The notes under the pieces are model-generated. The model searched no databases. It saw nothing but the letters and a program-made list of their open reading frames with translations, and had not been told where the DNA came from. 38,355 nucleotides of DNA from an uncultured Rickettsiales bacterium. Lineage in GTDB: Bacteria; Pseudomonadota; Alphaproteobacteria; Rickettsiales; UBA1997. Position numbers and translations under genes: made by a program. The stretch is taken from contig CAJQHK010000015.1 of NCBI GenBank assembly GCA_905478165.1, positions 1 through 38,355 on the forward strand, given 5' to 3'. How positions within the stretch are numbered: the stretch's first letter is position 1; each line of letters starts with the position of its first letter. Of the stretch, positions 1-7,952 are shown in pieces.

Positions 1-139
1 CTAATAGTAGATTTAGATTTATTAATAAAATCAGCTATTTTTGCAAAGATACATTTTCTACAAATCTTATATGATAAATTACTTGCCTATCTTTGAATGT
101 TAAATGTTTAAATTCTTTCTTATTATTTAAATTAAAACA
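1..139 (-). pseudogene. IS30-family transposase N-terminal relic (cut by window edge)
   Basis: Read on the minus strand, this segment gives KHLTFKDRQVIYHIRF, then VENVSLQK in one frame and IADFINKSKSTI in the next. That matches the start of IS30-type transposases: the HLT..(E/D)R..I motif followed by the helix-turn-helix S...IA..I..S.STI. The frame breaks in an A-run near position 40, where one base appears lost, and no start codon precedes the first block. It is therefore a decayed copy whose remainder lies left of the window. The family call rests on motif recognition only. Confidence 0.65.
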
Positions 140-442
140 TAAAAATTATACGATTCTATTAAACTAGAAGCTAAAACTTAGCACGTTACTTGGTGAGTTT
201 TGATTTCATTCATTCTTTTTGAAAAAGGTGGACATCCGTAAACACTAGCTTTAGAGGATTTATCACGAACTTTTTTCAAGCGCATGTGCAAGCGATACTT
301 AGTTGATTTTTACGAACTTTTATCGTTTAATATTTATTTCATTTTAATAAATTTATACAGCATTGATGATCGAGATAAAGCGCTCCGATTCAGACAATAT
401 AATTAGCCCTTCTTTAAAGGGTGATATTCTAAACTTGTAAAA
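140..442. other. Intergenic region, no recognised gene
   Basis: No tRNA, rRNA or known small-RNA signature is visible. A 35-residue minus-strand frame (ATG at 285, stop at 178) contains VYGCPPFSKRM but has no clear ribosome-binding site, and I do not recognise it. A short hairpin (CCCTT/AAGGG, about 409-423) precedes the next frame. The segment is a little less AT-rich than its surroundings, so decayed coding sequence or an unlisted RNA remains possible. Confidence 0.4.
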
Positions 443-688
443 GTGGTTGAGGTGATTGCAAAAATTACTACCACTATTAATAAATTACCCAAATTCAATA
501 AACATTATAAAAGACATTACTGGAAGGTATTTAGAAATTATCAAAAAAAGCAAAATGTTAAGTTGGTGGCAGAAAATGGGCGCTATCCAAATTCTTTATT
601 ATTTTTTCATCATCCCAGCAATAAAGAGGTAAATAATTTAGATTCACTAATGACCTCTTTTGTTGATGAATTTAGAAAATATATTTAA
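443..688 (+). CDS. Hypothetical protein, 81 aa
   Basis: A small open frame with a GTG start and no good Shine-Dalgarno sequence; the same frame is open back to position 425. The product is basic in its first half (KFNKHYKRHYWKVF) and acidic near the end (SFVDEFRKYI). It has no signal peptide or membrane segment. I do not recognise a family. It sits between a transposase relic and the lipid operon, so it may be a fragment of a decayed gene. Codon use is the normal AT-rich pattern. Weakly supported as a real gene. Confidence 0.35.
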   Translation: MVEVIAKITTTINKLPKFNKHYKRHYWKVFRNYQKKQNVKLVAENGRYPNSLLFFHHPSNKEVNNLDSLMTSFVDEFRKYI

Positions 689-798
689 GAAATTAACAAA
701 ATTTTAATGAAAATTATTCATTTAACTATTATAAATAAAGTTAAGGGGAAGTAAGGTAAAATAAAATATAATTTTATAATTTATAGAAATTTATTAAA

Positions 799-2058
799 AT
801 GAAAATCGCAATAATAGGATCGGGAATATCAGGTTTGTCTTGTGCTTGGTTACTTAATAAAAAACATGAAATCACCTTATTTGAGAAAAATGACTATTTA
901 GGAGGTCACTCAAATACAGCATCCATCTCTTATGGTGGTAAAAAAATAGATGTTGATACTGGTTTTATTGTCTTTAATTTTAGAACTTATCCAAATCTAA
1001 AGGCTTTCTTTGAGTTACTCAGGGTTAAAATTTCCAAAAGCAATATGTCATTTGGAGTTAAAGATCTAGATAATGGCCTTGAATATAGTGGCAATAATTT
1101 AACTGGTCTTTTTGCTCAGAAAAAGAATTTCTTTAATCTTAAGTTCCTAAAAATGCTTAAGGACATTATGAAATTCAACAAAAATGCAATTAAACTTATT
1201 GAAAGTGGGGGTGATATAAAAGACAAAACTTTGAACGAATTTCTTGATGAATTAAAGTTGGGTGAGTATTTCAAAAATTATTACCTTTTTCCAATGGCAG
1301 GAGCTATTTGGAGTTGTCCACTTGAATTGATCAAAGGCTACCCTGCTAAAACTTTTCTACAGTTTTTTTATAATCACGGTCTTTTAACTGTCACGAATCA
1401 GCCTCAGTGGTATAGTGTCGATGGAGGATCAAAAGAATATGTTAAAAAGATGAGTGAAAGCTTTAATGATAAAATTAAGCTAGGATGCAATATCGTCAAA
1501 TCAGAGAAGTCAGGAGAGAAGATTGTTTTAACTGATGATAAGCATAAGAATTATGAATTTGATCATGTAATTTTTGCATCTGGGGCGAATCAAACCTATA
1601 AAATCATTTTAGACAAAAGTAAAGAGGAGAAGGAGATTTTGTCAAAACTAAAATATAGCAAAAATATTGCTGTTTTACACAAAGATAAAAAACAGATGCC
1701 AGAAAATAAAAAAGCTTGGGCGAGTTGGGTTTACCTATCTAAGCAAGAGATAAATAAGGTCTCGCTCAGCTACTGGATGAATAATTTACAAAATATAGAT
1801 CATTCGCACCCTTTATTTGTTACTTTAAATCCAATTGAAAAAATTAATAAAAATGATATTTTTGGTGAATATGAGTATGAACATCCAATTTTTGATAGTG
1901 CCGCTATTAATGCTCAAGAGAATTTAAGCGCAATACAGGGTAAAAGAAATATCTGGTTTTGCGGCGCCTGGACAAAATATGGCTTCCACGAAGATGGTTT
2001 AAATTCAGCAATTAACGTTGTCCAGAAATTTGGAATAGAAGTGCCATGGAAAAAATGA
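799..2058 (+). CDS. FAD-dependent amine-oxidase-like oxidoreductase (COG2907 type)
   Basis: The N-terminus carries the FAD-binding Rossmann fingerprint GSGISGLS (residues 7-14), and the adenosine-ribose contact FEKNDYLGGHSNT follows about 20 residues later. The C-terminus has the second FAD motif, WFCGAWTKYGFHEDGLNSA. At 419 aa it is a typical full-length soluble member of the NAD(P)/FAD oxidoreductase family that accompanies DUF1365 and a CFA-type methyltransferase in many proteobacteria. In that context it is thought to oxidise or desaturate a membrane fatty acyl chain; the exact substrate here is inference. First gene of the eight-gene operon, with an ATG start. It overlaps the DUF1365 gene by 13 bases, so translation is probably coupled. 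No clear promoter was found in 689-798. Confidence 0.88.
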   Translation: MKIAIIGSGISGLSCAWLLNKKHEITLFEKNDYLGGHSNTASISYGGKKIDVDTGFIVFNFRTYPNLKAFFELLRVKISKSNMSFGVKDLDNGLEYSGNNLTGLFAQKKNFFNLKFLKMLKDIMKFNKNAIKLIESGGDIKDKTLNEFLDELKLGEYFKNYYLFPMAGAIWSCPLELIKGYPAKTFLQFFYNHGLLTVTNQPQWYSVDGGSKEYVKKMSESFNDKIKLGCNIVKSEKSGEKIVLTDDKHKNYEFDHVIFASGANQTYKIILDKSKEEKEILSKLKYSKNIAVLHKDKKQMPENKKAWASWVYLSKQEINKVSLSYWMNNLQNIDHSHPLFVTLNPIEKINKNDIFGEYEYEHPIFDSAAINAQENLSAIQGKRNIWFCGAWTKYGFHEDGLNSAINVVQKFGIEVPWKK

Positions 2059-2831
2059 TAGAAAAGCCCTTATTGATCAAGGGCGATATTATGCATCATA
2101 GATTTCTTCCTAAAAAGAACCATTTTGACTATAAAAGCACATATATTTCTTTTCCTATATCCCAAACCAGGCAACTTAAGAAAGCCTTATTTTCGCTTGG
2201 TAAATTTAATCTATTTGGATTTTATAATTCTGATTATGGGAATAAAGACGTAGGCAATCTTAGTGGTTGGCTTGATCAGATTCTAAAAGAAAGCAGTATT
2301 AACAATATAGAAGAAATTATTCTGGTTACGCATCCAAGAGTTGTTGGGTATGTATTTAATCCTGTTAGCTTTTGGTTATGCCTTAATGATAAACATCAAT
2401 TAATTGCAGTCCTAAGTGAGGTTAACAATACTTGCGGACAAAAACATAATTACCTTTGCTTTAAGGATGGTTTAAAGCCAATAGAGTCAAGTGATTGGAT
2501 TGAAACAAAGAAAGAATTCTACGTTTCCCCCTTTATGAAAATTGAGGGAAAATATAAATTCCGATTTGAATATAAAAAAGATAGTATGAGTTTTTATATT
2601 AACTATCTAGTTAAGGACAAGCTACAATTGAGCACCTTACTTAAATGCAATTTTCAAGAATTTAATAGTAAAAACTTATTAGTGAGCTTTCTGAAGATGC
2701 CATTTTTTACTTTTAAGACAATAATATTAATTCACTATCAAGCTATAAAATTATACCTAAAATCTATCAAATACTACAAATGCCCCGAGGCGCTCAAGAA
2801 AAATATAACTATCTCAAAAAATGAAAAATAA
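2046..2831 (+). CDS. DUF1365 family protein
   Basis: The segment THPRVVGYVFNPVSFWLC is the family hallmark (R..GY.FNPVSF.C), seen at about residues 97-114, and KEFYVSPFM is the second conserved block. Length (261 aa) is normal for DUF1365. No signal peptide; short hydrophobic stretches near the C-terminus may allow peripheral membrane contact. Biochemical function is not established. It co-occurs almost invariably with the FAD oxidoreductase upstream and the methyltransferase downstream, so a shared role in modifying phospholipid acyl chains is likely. It overlaps both neighbours (13 and 11 bases). Confidence 0.87.
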   Translation: MEKMIEKPLLIKGDIMHHRFLPKKNHFDYKSTYISFPISQTRQLKKALFSLGKFNLFGFYNSDYGNKDVGNLSGWLDQILKESSINNIEEIILVTHPRVVGYVFNPVSFWLCLNDKHQLIAVLSEVNNTCGQKHNYLCFKDGLKPIESSDWIETKKEFYVSPFMKIEGKYKFRFEYKKDSMSFYINYLVKDKLQLSTLLKCNFQEFNSKNLLVSFLKMPFFTFKTIILIHYQAIKLYLKSIKYYKCPEALKKNITISKNEK

Positions 2832-3969
2832 AATCTTTAAGCATTTAGAAAAATCTAAACATGGTTACTTAGTTATAAGTACCCCATGTGGAAACGAAAT
2901 AGATATTGGAGATAAAAATAGTAAGATTCGTGCGGATATCAGGATTAATGATTGGGCATTGCTTGATTTAGTTGTGTCAAAGGGTGATATTGGGTTTGGC
3001 GAAGGTTATATAAAAGGTCTTTTTACCACCAAAAACATAGCAGATTTGCTTTTATTCATTTCTTTAAATCAAAAGGAATTAGAGCCTCTATTTCATAGTA
3101 ATATTTTATATTCAGTTTTTTTTGGCATTAAGAATTTATTTAAAATAAATAGCATTAAGGGAAGTAAAAAGAATATCGAGTACCATTATGACTTAGGAAA
3201 TGATTTTTACTCTCTATGGCTTGATAAAACTATGAGCTATTCTTCAGGCATATTTTATAAAGAAGAGTGCTTGTTAAAGTCTCAAGGCAATAAATATCAA
3301 AGAATTCTAGAACAAATTAATCAAAATGGATCTGACATTCTAGAAATAGGATGTGGTTGGGGTGGCTTCATTAATGAGGCTCACAACAAAGGTTACAATG
3401 TAAGGGGTTTAACTTTGTCAAATGAGCAGAAGCTATATGGCGAAAAATTGATAAAAGATAAAAAATTAAATGCCCATATTGCTTTACAGGATTACAGAAT
3501 GGAGCAGGGCAAGTTTGATAATATAGTATCGATTGAAATGTTTGAAGCGGTTGGTAAGAAATATTGGGATGATTATTTTATTAAGATCAAAGAATGTTTA
3601 AAAGTTGACGGAAGGGCTGTGGTTCAAACTATCACAATAGGCGATGAATTTTATAAAAAATATCTAAAAACCTCGGATTATATCAGGGAATATATTTTCC
3701 CTGGAGGATTTTTACCATCTCCATCTATTTTTAATAAATTAGCCAAAAAGCATGGTCTTCATGTTGTGGATGAATTTGGATTTGGCGAATCTTATGCTAA
3801 AACCCTGCTGAAATGGCTGGACAATTTTAATGTGACGCAAAGTAAAATTCTAAATCTGGGTTATAATCAAGAATTTATTAGGAAATGGCAATTTTATTTA
3901 GCTTATTGTGCTGCCGGGTTCAATTCAAAAAGAACTGATGTAATTCAATATTCATTAGCTCATGCTTAA
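2821..3969 (+). CDS. Cyclopropane-fatty-acid-synthase-like SAM methyltransferase
   Basis: A class I SAM methyltransferase of the CFA synthase family. YHYDLGNDFY (about 121-130) is the family entry motif, LEIGCGWGGF (174-183) is SAM motif I, MFEAVG (240-245) follows, and YIFPGGFLPS (291-300) is the acyl-binding block. Length is 382 aa, the same as E. coli Cfa. From the known structures, E. coli Cfa binds bicarbonate through Cys139, Glu239 and His266. Here the Cys position is Ser142 (YSS), the Glu is kept (Glu242), and the His position is Gln269 (VVQTITI). This divergent subtype occurs in FAD-oxidoreductase/DUF1365 clusters, and at least one relative (UfaM of Rhodobacter) makes methylated, furan-forming fatty acids rather than cyclopropanes. 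It acts on phospholipid acyl chains at the inner membrane; the product here is unproven. Confidence 0.87.
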   Translation: MKNKIFKHLEKSKHGYLVISTPCGNEIDIGDKNSKIRADIRINDWALLDLVVSKGDIGFGEGYIKGLFTTKNIADLLLFISLNQKELEPLFHSNILYSVFFGIKNLFKINSIKGSKKNIEYHYDLGNDFYSLWLDKTMSYSSGIFYKEECLLKSQGNKYQRILEQINQNGSDILEIGCGWGGFINEAHNKGYNVRGLTLSNEQKLYGEKLIKDKKLNAHIALQDYRMEQGKFDNIVSIEMFEAVGKKYWDDYFIKIKECLKVDGRAVVQTITIGDEFYKKYLKTSDYIREYIFPGGFLPSPSIFNKLAKKHGLHVVDEFGFGESYAKTLLKWLDNFNVTQSKILNLGYNQEFIRKWQFYLAYCAAGFNSKRTDVIQYSLAHA

Positions 3970-4486
3970 AATAATAACTCTATTTATTGCGTTAATATTA
4001 CCTATAACTGCAAAAGCCAATTTAACAATCCAAGAGTTCGGATATAAATCTTGCAATCATCACAAATTTACCTTTTTGTTGTTAAAAGTATATGATGCTT
4101 ATTTGTGTATCGATGATAAAGAGCATTTACATCCGGAAAAAATCTTTAAGACTAACTTCTCTTTAATTATAAATTATAATATGAATTTTGATAAAGATGA
4201 GCTTGCCAAATCTTCAATAGAGGAAATTAATCGACATTACTCGTTAAGTAAAAAAGATGAGAATAGTTATTATAATCAACTGATGTCAATGTTCTCAGAT
4301 GTCAAAAAGGGTGATATAATTGAAGCTAAATACAATAAAGCAGGCAATGTCAGACTTTATCACAATAAATTGCTAGCAGGTAAAATTAATGGATCAGAAT
4401 TTTCTCAAAAATTTTTAGATATTTGGCTTCATAAGAATAATAAATATAAAAAAATGACCAAAGATTTATTCAGAAGAAATGAGTAA
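3962..4486 (+). CDS. Periplasmic chalcone-isomerase-like protein
   Basis: 174 aa with an N-terminal signal peptide (hydrophobic core LFIALILPITA, likely cleavage after AKA near residue 18). The mature part follows the bacterial chalcone-isomerase-like fold: a first strand around LTIQEFGYKSC, LLLKVYDAYLCIDD, then SLIINYNMNFDKDEL and a C-terminal FLDIWL. Such proteins are not flavonoid enzymes in bacteria; the fold is known for binding fatty acids. The gene overlaps both neighbours by 8 bases inside the lipid operon, consistent with a periplasmic lipid-handling partner. Family assignment is by pattern and by cluster context. Confidence 0.72.
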   Translation: MLKIITLFIALILPITAKANLTIQEFGYKSCNHHKFTFLLLKVYDAYLCIDDKEHLHPEKIFKTNFSLIINYNMNFDKDELAKSSIEEINRHYSLSKKDENSYYNQLMSMFSDVKKGDIIEAKYNKAGNVRLYHNKLLAGKINGSEFSQKFLDIWLHKNNKYKKMTKDLFRRNE

Positions 4487-5711
4487 AATTAACAACAAAA
4501 ATCTAATATCATATTCTCTACTTGCTTTTTGCCTATCCTTTATTGGGCTACCTATATATATTTACCTACCAAATTATTACGCTGATAATTTTGCTGTTAG
4601 TTTAAAAAGCATGGCAGTTATTTTGCTTCTTACTAGATTAATTGATACTATCGAAGACCCAATATTTGGTGTTATGAGTGATAAATTCTCTCATTTAAAA
4701 AAGAAAATAATATGCTATTTCTCCCCCTTACTTGGAATTTCATTTTTACTTCTATTTTATCCTCTGAACAATTCCAATATAGAGGCTTGGTTAATTATTT
4801 TTTTAATAACCACTTACAGTTTGTTTAGTGTTATTTACATTAATTACCAATCATATGCCGTTTCTTTTAGTAGCGATTATCACCTAAAAACAAAAATCAT
4901 TTCTTATCGTGAGGTTTCTTTTATTTTGGGAATAATATTTGCTGCCGCTAGTCCAGCAATTTTATTTAAATTTTTTAACGAAACTACATCATTTTTTATA
5001 ATTGGGATCATTTATCTATTTTTAATCACAATATTTGCCTGGATATTTTACCGCTTTACTCCTCAAAATAATTACAAGATTAAATCTAGCAAAAGCAATT
5101 TAAGACTAATATTGCAAAAGCCAATTTTACGAAAATATTTTGTCATCTTCTTTCTAAACGCCATGTCTTCATCAATTCCTGCGGTTTTAATATTATTTTT
5201 TGTTGAAAATGTTATTAACGCTAAGCATTTGGTTGGGATGTTTCTAATTCTATACTTTTCTGGTCTATTGATAGGTGTGATACTATGGACGAGATTATCT
5301 AAAATTTTAAATGACAAAATTAAAACTTTTGTAATTTCAATCACATTCACAGTTTTTATATTTGGCTGGTGTTATTTTTTGGGTGAAGGAGATGTATTTT
5401 TGTATGGCGTTATTTGCATTCTATCTGGAATTGGATTTGGTGGAGACTTTGCTTTATCATATTCAATCTTGACCGATCTTATTCAAAAACATAAGCTACA
5501 AAACAGTGAAGCAACTATATTTGGAATCACAAATTTTATTATAAAAATCTCACTAACTCTAGCTTCATCTGTCTTAATCTACTTCATTGGAGCTCTTGAG
5601 AATGATCCGCATAATAAAAAACAATTTATTTCCTTTTCTTATGCATTACTTCCTATAGTATTTAGAAGTTGTGGTGCAGTTATTCTTTATAAAAATTTTA
5701 AAAAGCAATGA
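4479..5711 (+). CDS. MFS / GPH-type transporter
   Basis: 410 aa and almost entirely hydrophobic, with about twelve predicted membrane segments. The loop after the second segment reads LLLTRLIDTIEDPIFGVMSD, the R.(I/F)D...DP..G..SD signature of the GPH (glycoside-pentoside-hexuronide) branch of the major facilitator superfamily. In the related stress-lipid clusters this carrier sits between the methyltransferase group and the DUF3833 lipoprotein, where its cargo is unknown. A lipid or lipid precursor is more plausible than a sugar here, but this is inference. It overlaps the chalcone-isomerase-like gene by 8 bases and the DUF3833 gene by 4. Confidence 0.82.
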   Translation: MSKINNKNLISYSLLAFCLSFIGLPIYIYLPNYYADNFAVSLKSMAVILLLTRLIDTIEDPIFGVMSDKFSHLKKKIICYFSPLLGISFLLLFYPLNNSNIEAWLIIFLITTYSLFSVIYINYQSYAVSFSSDYHLKTKIISYREVSFILGIIFAAASPAILFKFFNETTSFFIIGIIYLFLITIFAWIFYRFTPQNNYKIKSSKSNLRLILQKPILRKYFVIFFLNAMSSSIPAVLILFFVENVINAKHLVGMFLILYFSGLLIGVILWTRLSKILNDKIKTFVISITFTVFIFGWCYFLGEGDVFLYGVICILSGIGFGGDFALSYSILTDLIQKHKLQNSEATIFGITNFIIKISLTLASSVLIYFIGALENDPHNKKQFISFSYALLPIVFRSCGAVILYKNFKKQ

Positions 5712-6256
5712 TTAAAAAAACTTTGTTTAAATCAATCTCAATTATTCTATTATCTATGTCTCTATTTTCATGCTCAAGCATTACGCCGAAAGATTACAAA
5801 GAAAATAATCCTAAATTAGATATTAGAAGTTATCTTAACGGCAAGGTAAAAGCTTGGGGAATGCTAGAAGATAGAAGTGGAAAAGTTACCAGGCGATTTT
5901 TGGTCGAAATGGAAGGTAAATGGAATGGTAATGAAGGAGTTTTGGAGGAATATTTTACTTTTGATGATGGAGAAAAAAGTAAAAGAATATGGACAATAAA
6001 ATTCAGCGATGATCACAACTTCACCGCAACTGCTGGCGATGTAATTGGAGTTGCAAAAGGTTCTCAATATGGCAATACTATGCAAATGGAATATGTTTTA
6101 GATCTTGAGGTTGATAAAGAAAAGAAAACTAAATACAAGGTAACTCTGGATGATTGGATGTATCTTTTAGATGATGATATTTTGGTAAACAAATCTACAA
6201 TCAAGAAATTTGGCATTACTTTTGGTAAGTTAACGATATTTTTTCAGAAACAATAG
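5708..6256 (+). CDS. DUF3833 family lipoprotein
   Basis: A lipoprotein signal peptide ends in a lipobox (LFSC, acylated Cys22), so the 182-aa product is probably anchored in the outer membrane on its periplasmic side. The mature domain contains LNGKVKAWGMLEDRSGKVTRRF, read in parts as LNGKVKAWG and DRSGKVTRRF, and later LDDWMYLLDDDILVNKS, all typical of DUF3833. The fold is expected to be lipocalin-like, suiting it to bind a modified lipid. The ATG overlaps the transporter stop by 4 bases, and the next gene starts on the base after its stop codon. Confidence 0.83.
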   Translation: MIKKTLFKSISIILLSMSLFSCSSITPKDYKENNPKLDIRSYLNGKVKAWGMLEDRSGKVTRRFLVEMEGKWNGNEGVLEEYFTFDDGEKSKRIWTIKFSDDHNFTATAGDVIGVAKGSQYGNTMQMEYVLDLEVDKEKKTKYKVTLDDWMYLLDDDILVNKSTIKKFGITFGKLTIFFQKQ

Positions 6257-7018
6257 GTGACTAGTAGTAATTATTACAATAATAAAAATATCTTAGTAAT
6301 TGGAGGGAGTTTTGGTATTGGTGAAGAATTATGTAAAGAGCTTTCTAATCTTGGGTCAAATTTGGCTATCGTTGCTCGCTCAAAGGATAAAATAGATAAT
6401 TTATGCAAAACTTTAAATGGCAAACATCTATCAATTGCCACCGATGTTTCTAAAAAAAGTGATTTAAATAAACTATCTGCTACTTTAGGAAAAAAATGGA
6501 AAAAGATAGATATCGCTATATTTTGTGTTGGCACTTACCAGCCAATGAATATTGATAATTTTGATCTACAAAAAGCAGAAAATATCATCGACATAAATTT
6601 AAACAGTTTTCTTAATTTTATCGATTCATTCCTGCCACTACTTAAAGAAAAGAAAATCTCTCATTTAGCGATAATTTCAAGCGTTGCAGGATATTTTGGA
6701 ATGCCAAATTCTCTAACTTATGGAGCCTCAAAGGCGGCTCTTAGTAACTTATCAGAAAGCTTGTTTCATGAGTTAAGGAAATATGAAACTAAAGTTCAAT
6801 TGATTAATCCAGGCTTTGTTAAGACAAGACTAACTGATCAAAATGATTTTAAAATGCCTGGGATAATATCAGCAAACAAAGCTGCCAAATTAATAATCAA
6901 GCAGTTACCAAAAAATAGATTCGAGATTAAATTTCCATTTATTTTCACTTCTTTAGTGAAAATTTTATCAATTCTACCTTATAAAATAAGGTTTTTTCTT
7001 TTAAAAAATGCAAAATAA
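6257..7018 (+). CDS. Short-chain dehydrogenase/reductase
   Basis: Classical SDR, 253 aa. The cofactor loop is GGSFGIG (residues 16-22), and the catalytic set is Ser141/Ser142 with Tyr155 and Lys159 in YGASK. The C-terminal block NPGFVKTRLTDQND is also typical. It starts with GTG directly after the upstream TAG, without a gap, so it depends on translational coupling. An NAD(P)-dependent oxidation or reduction of a lipid-derived alcohol or ketone is likely, but the substrate cannot be read from sequence. It overlaps the second SDR by 11 bases. Confidence 0.85.
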   Translation: MTSSNYYNNKNILVIGGSFGIGEELCKELSNLGSNLAIVARSKDKIDNLCKTLNGKHLSIATDVSKKSDLNKLSATLGKKWKKIDIAIFCVGTYQPMNIDNFDLQKAENIIDINLNSFLNFIDSFLPLLKEKKISHLAIISSVAGYFGMPNSLTYGASKAALSNLSESLFHELRKYETKVQLINPGFVKTRLTDQNDFKMPGIISANKAAKLIIKQLPKNRFEIKFPFIFTSLVKILSILPYKIRFFLLKNAK

Positions 7019-7736
7019 AGATTTAAATATTGTTGTTATAGGTGCAAGCGGAAGCTTAGGAAGTGAGTTTATCCGCCAACTTTCTGGAGACGGAAAGATA
7101 AAATCAATATTCGCATTTAGTCGATCAGTAACAGAATTTAACGATAGTAAAGTTGAGTCCTTCTTTATTGATATAGAGGATGAGGAATCAATCAAATCAG
7201 CTGCTAACAAAGCAAGTAAAGATGTTAAGATTGATATGGTAATAGTTGCAACCGGCATGCTTCATGATGCAAATATTAATCCGGAAAAATCTTTAAGGGA
7301 TTTGTCAAAAGAAAAATTCCATCAATTATTTAGCATCAATACCATAGCTCCGGCCATTATAGCCAAGCATTTTCTGCCAAAATTAAATAAGGACTCAAAG
7401 TCAATTTTTGCTGCCTTAAGTGCCCGAGTAGGCAGTATTTCTGATAATCAACTAGGTGGCTGGTATTCTTATAGAGCATCTAAGTCAGCTCTTAACATGG
7501 TTTTAAAAAATGCATCCATAGAAATAGGCAGGTCCAATAAGACAGCTATCATAGTTGGTTTGCACCCAGGAACTGTTGATAGTGAATTATCTAAGCCATT
7601 CCAAAATGCTGTGAGCAAAGAAAAGCTATTTACAGCAAAATATTCCGTTCAAAAGTTACTAGAAGTTATGGATAGTTTAACGCCATCCGATTCTGGAGAC
7701 ATACTAGACTTTAATCGTATTAAAATAGATTTTTAA
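7008..7736 (+). CDS. Short-chain dehydrogenase/reductase (CsgA/C-factor-like)
   Basis: Second SDR of the operon, 242 aa. Cofactor motif GASGSLG (12-18); catalytic Ser138, Tyr155 and Lys159 (YRASK). The blocks LSARVGSISDN and GLHPGTVDSELS are typical of the C-factor-like subgroup rather than of the preceding gene, so this is not a simple tandem duplicate. It is the last gene of the operon. The 3' side is followed by a dps remnant, not by a regulator. Substrate unknown. Confidence 0.85.
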   Translation: MQNKDLNIVVIGASGSLGSEFIRQLSGDGKIKSIFAFSRSVTEFNDSKVESFFIDIEDEESIKSAANKASKDVKIDMVIVATGMLHDANINPEKSLRDLSKEKFHQLFSINTIAPAIIAKHFLPKLNKDSKSIFAALSARVGSISDNQLGGWYSYRASKSALNMVLKNASIEIGRSNKTAIIVGLHPGTVDSELSKPFQNAVSKEKLFTAKYSVQKLLEVMDSLTPSDSGDILDFNRIKIDF

Positions 7737-7810
7737 TTATAACCTTGATTAAATTATAAATATATTGTCTGAATTGTTAATTTACCTTATAAAGAAAAAG
7801 GGTAAATAAA

Positions 7811-7921
7811 AATGTATCAAACTCATTAAAGGAGGTATTAGCAGATAGTTATATACTTTATCTAAAAACTCAAAATTATCACTGGAATATAACTGGGCCA
7901 CATTTTAAATCTTTCCACTAG
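7811..7921 (+). pseudogene. dps: Dps (ferritin-like DNA-protection protein) N-terminal remnant
   Basis: An unlabelled frame here reads [20 protein letters not shown] followed directly by [14 protein letters not shown] and then TAG. This is the first helix of Dps, including the conserved HWN..G..F..(L/F)H segment that supplies a ferroxidase-site histidine. The remaining three quarters of the protein is absent. No ATG opens the frame (an ATG at 7812 is in another frame and stops after five codons), so both ends are broken. The short frame is nonetheless free of internal stops, suggesting recent loss. Identification is by motif. Confidence 0.75.
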
Positions 7922-7952
7922 AATTTATCAAATCCAGGTTAATTTTATCCAG

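Noticed and set aside
140-442. Possible tmRNA, SRP RNA or other structured RNA in the first gap
   Set aside because: No tag-peptide sequence, tRNA-like arm or SRP core motif could be found.
689-798. ECF-sigma (RpoE-ChrR type) promoter before the lipid operon
   Set aside because: I looked for the TGATCC/TAAGA-like pair expected from Rhodobacter and did not see it; AT-rich -10-like strings are too common here to call a promoter.
6257-7736. The two SDR genes as a recent tandem duplication
   Set aside because: Their motifs and flanking blocks differ clearly (GGSFGIG versus GASGSLG, different C-termini), so they are distinct subfamilies.
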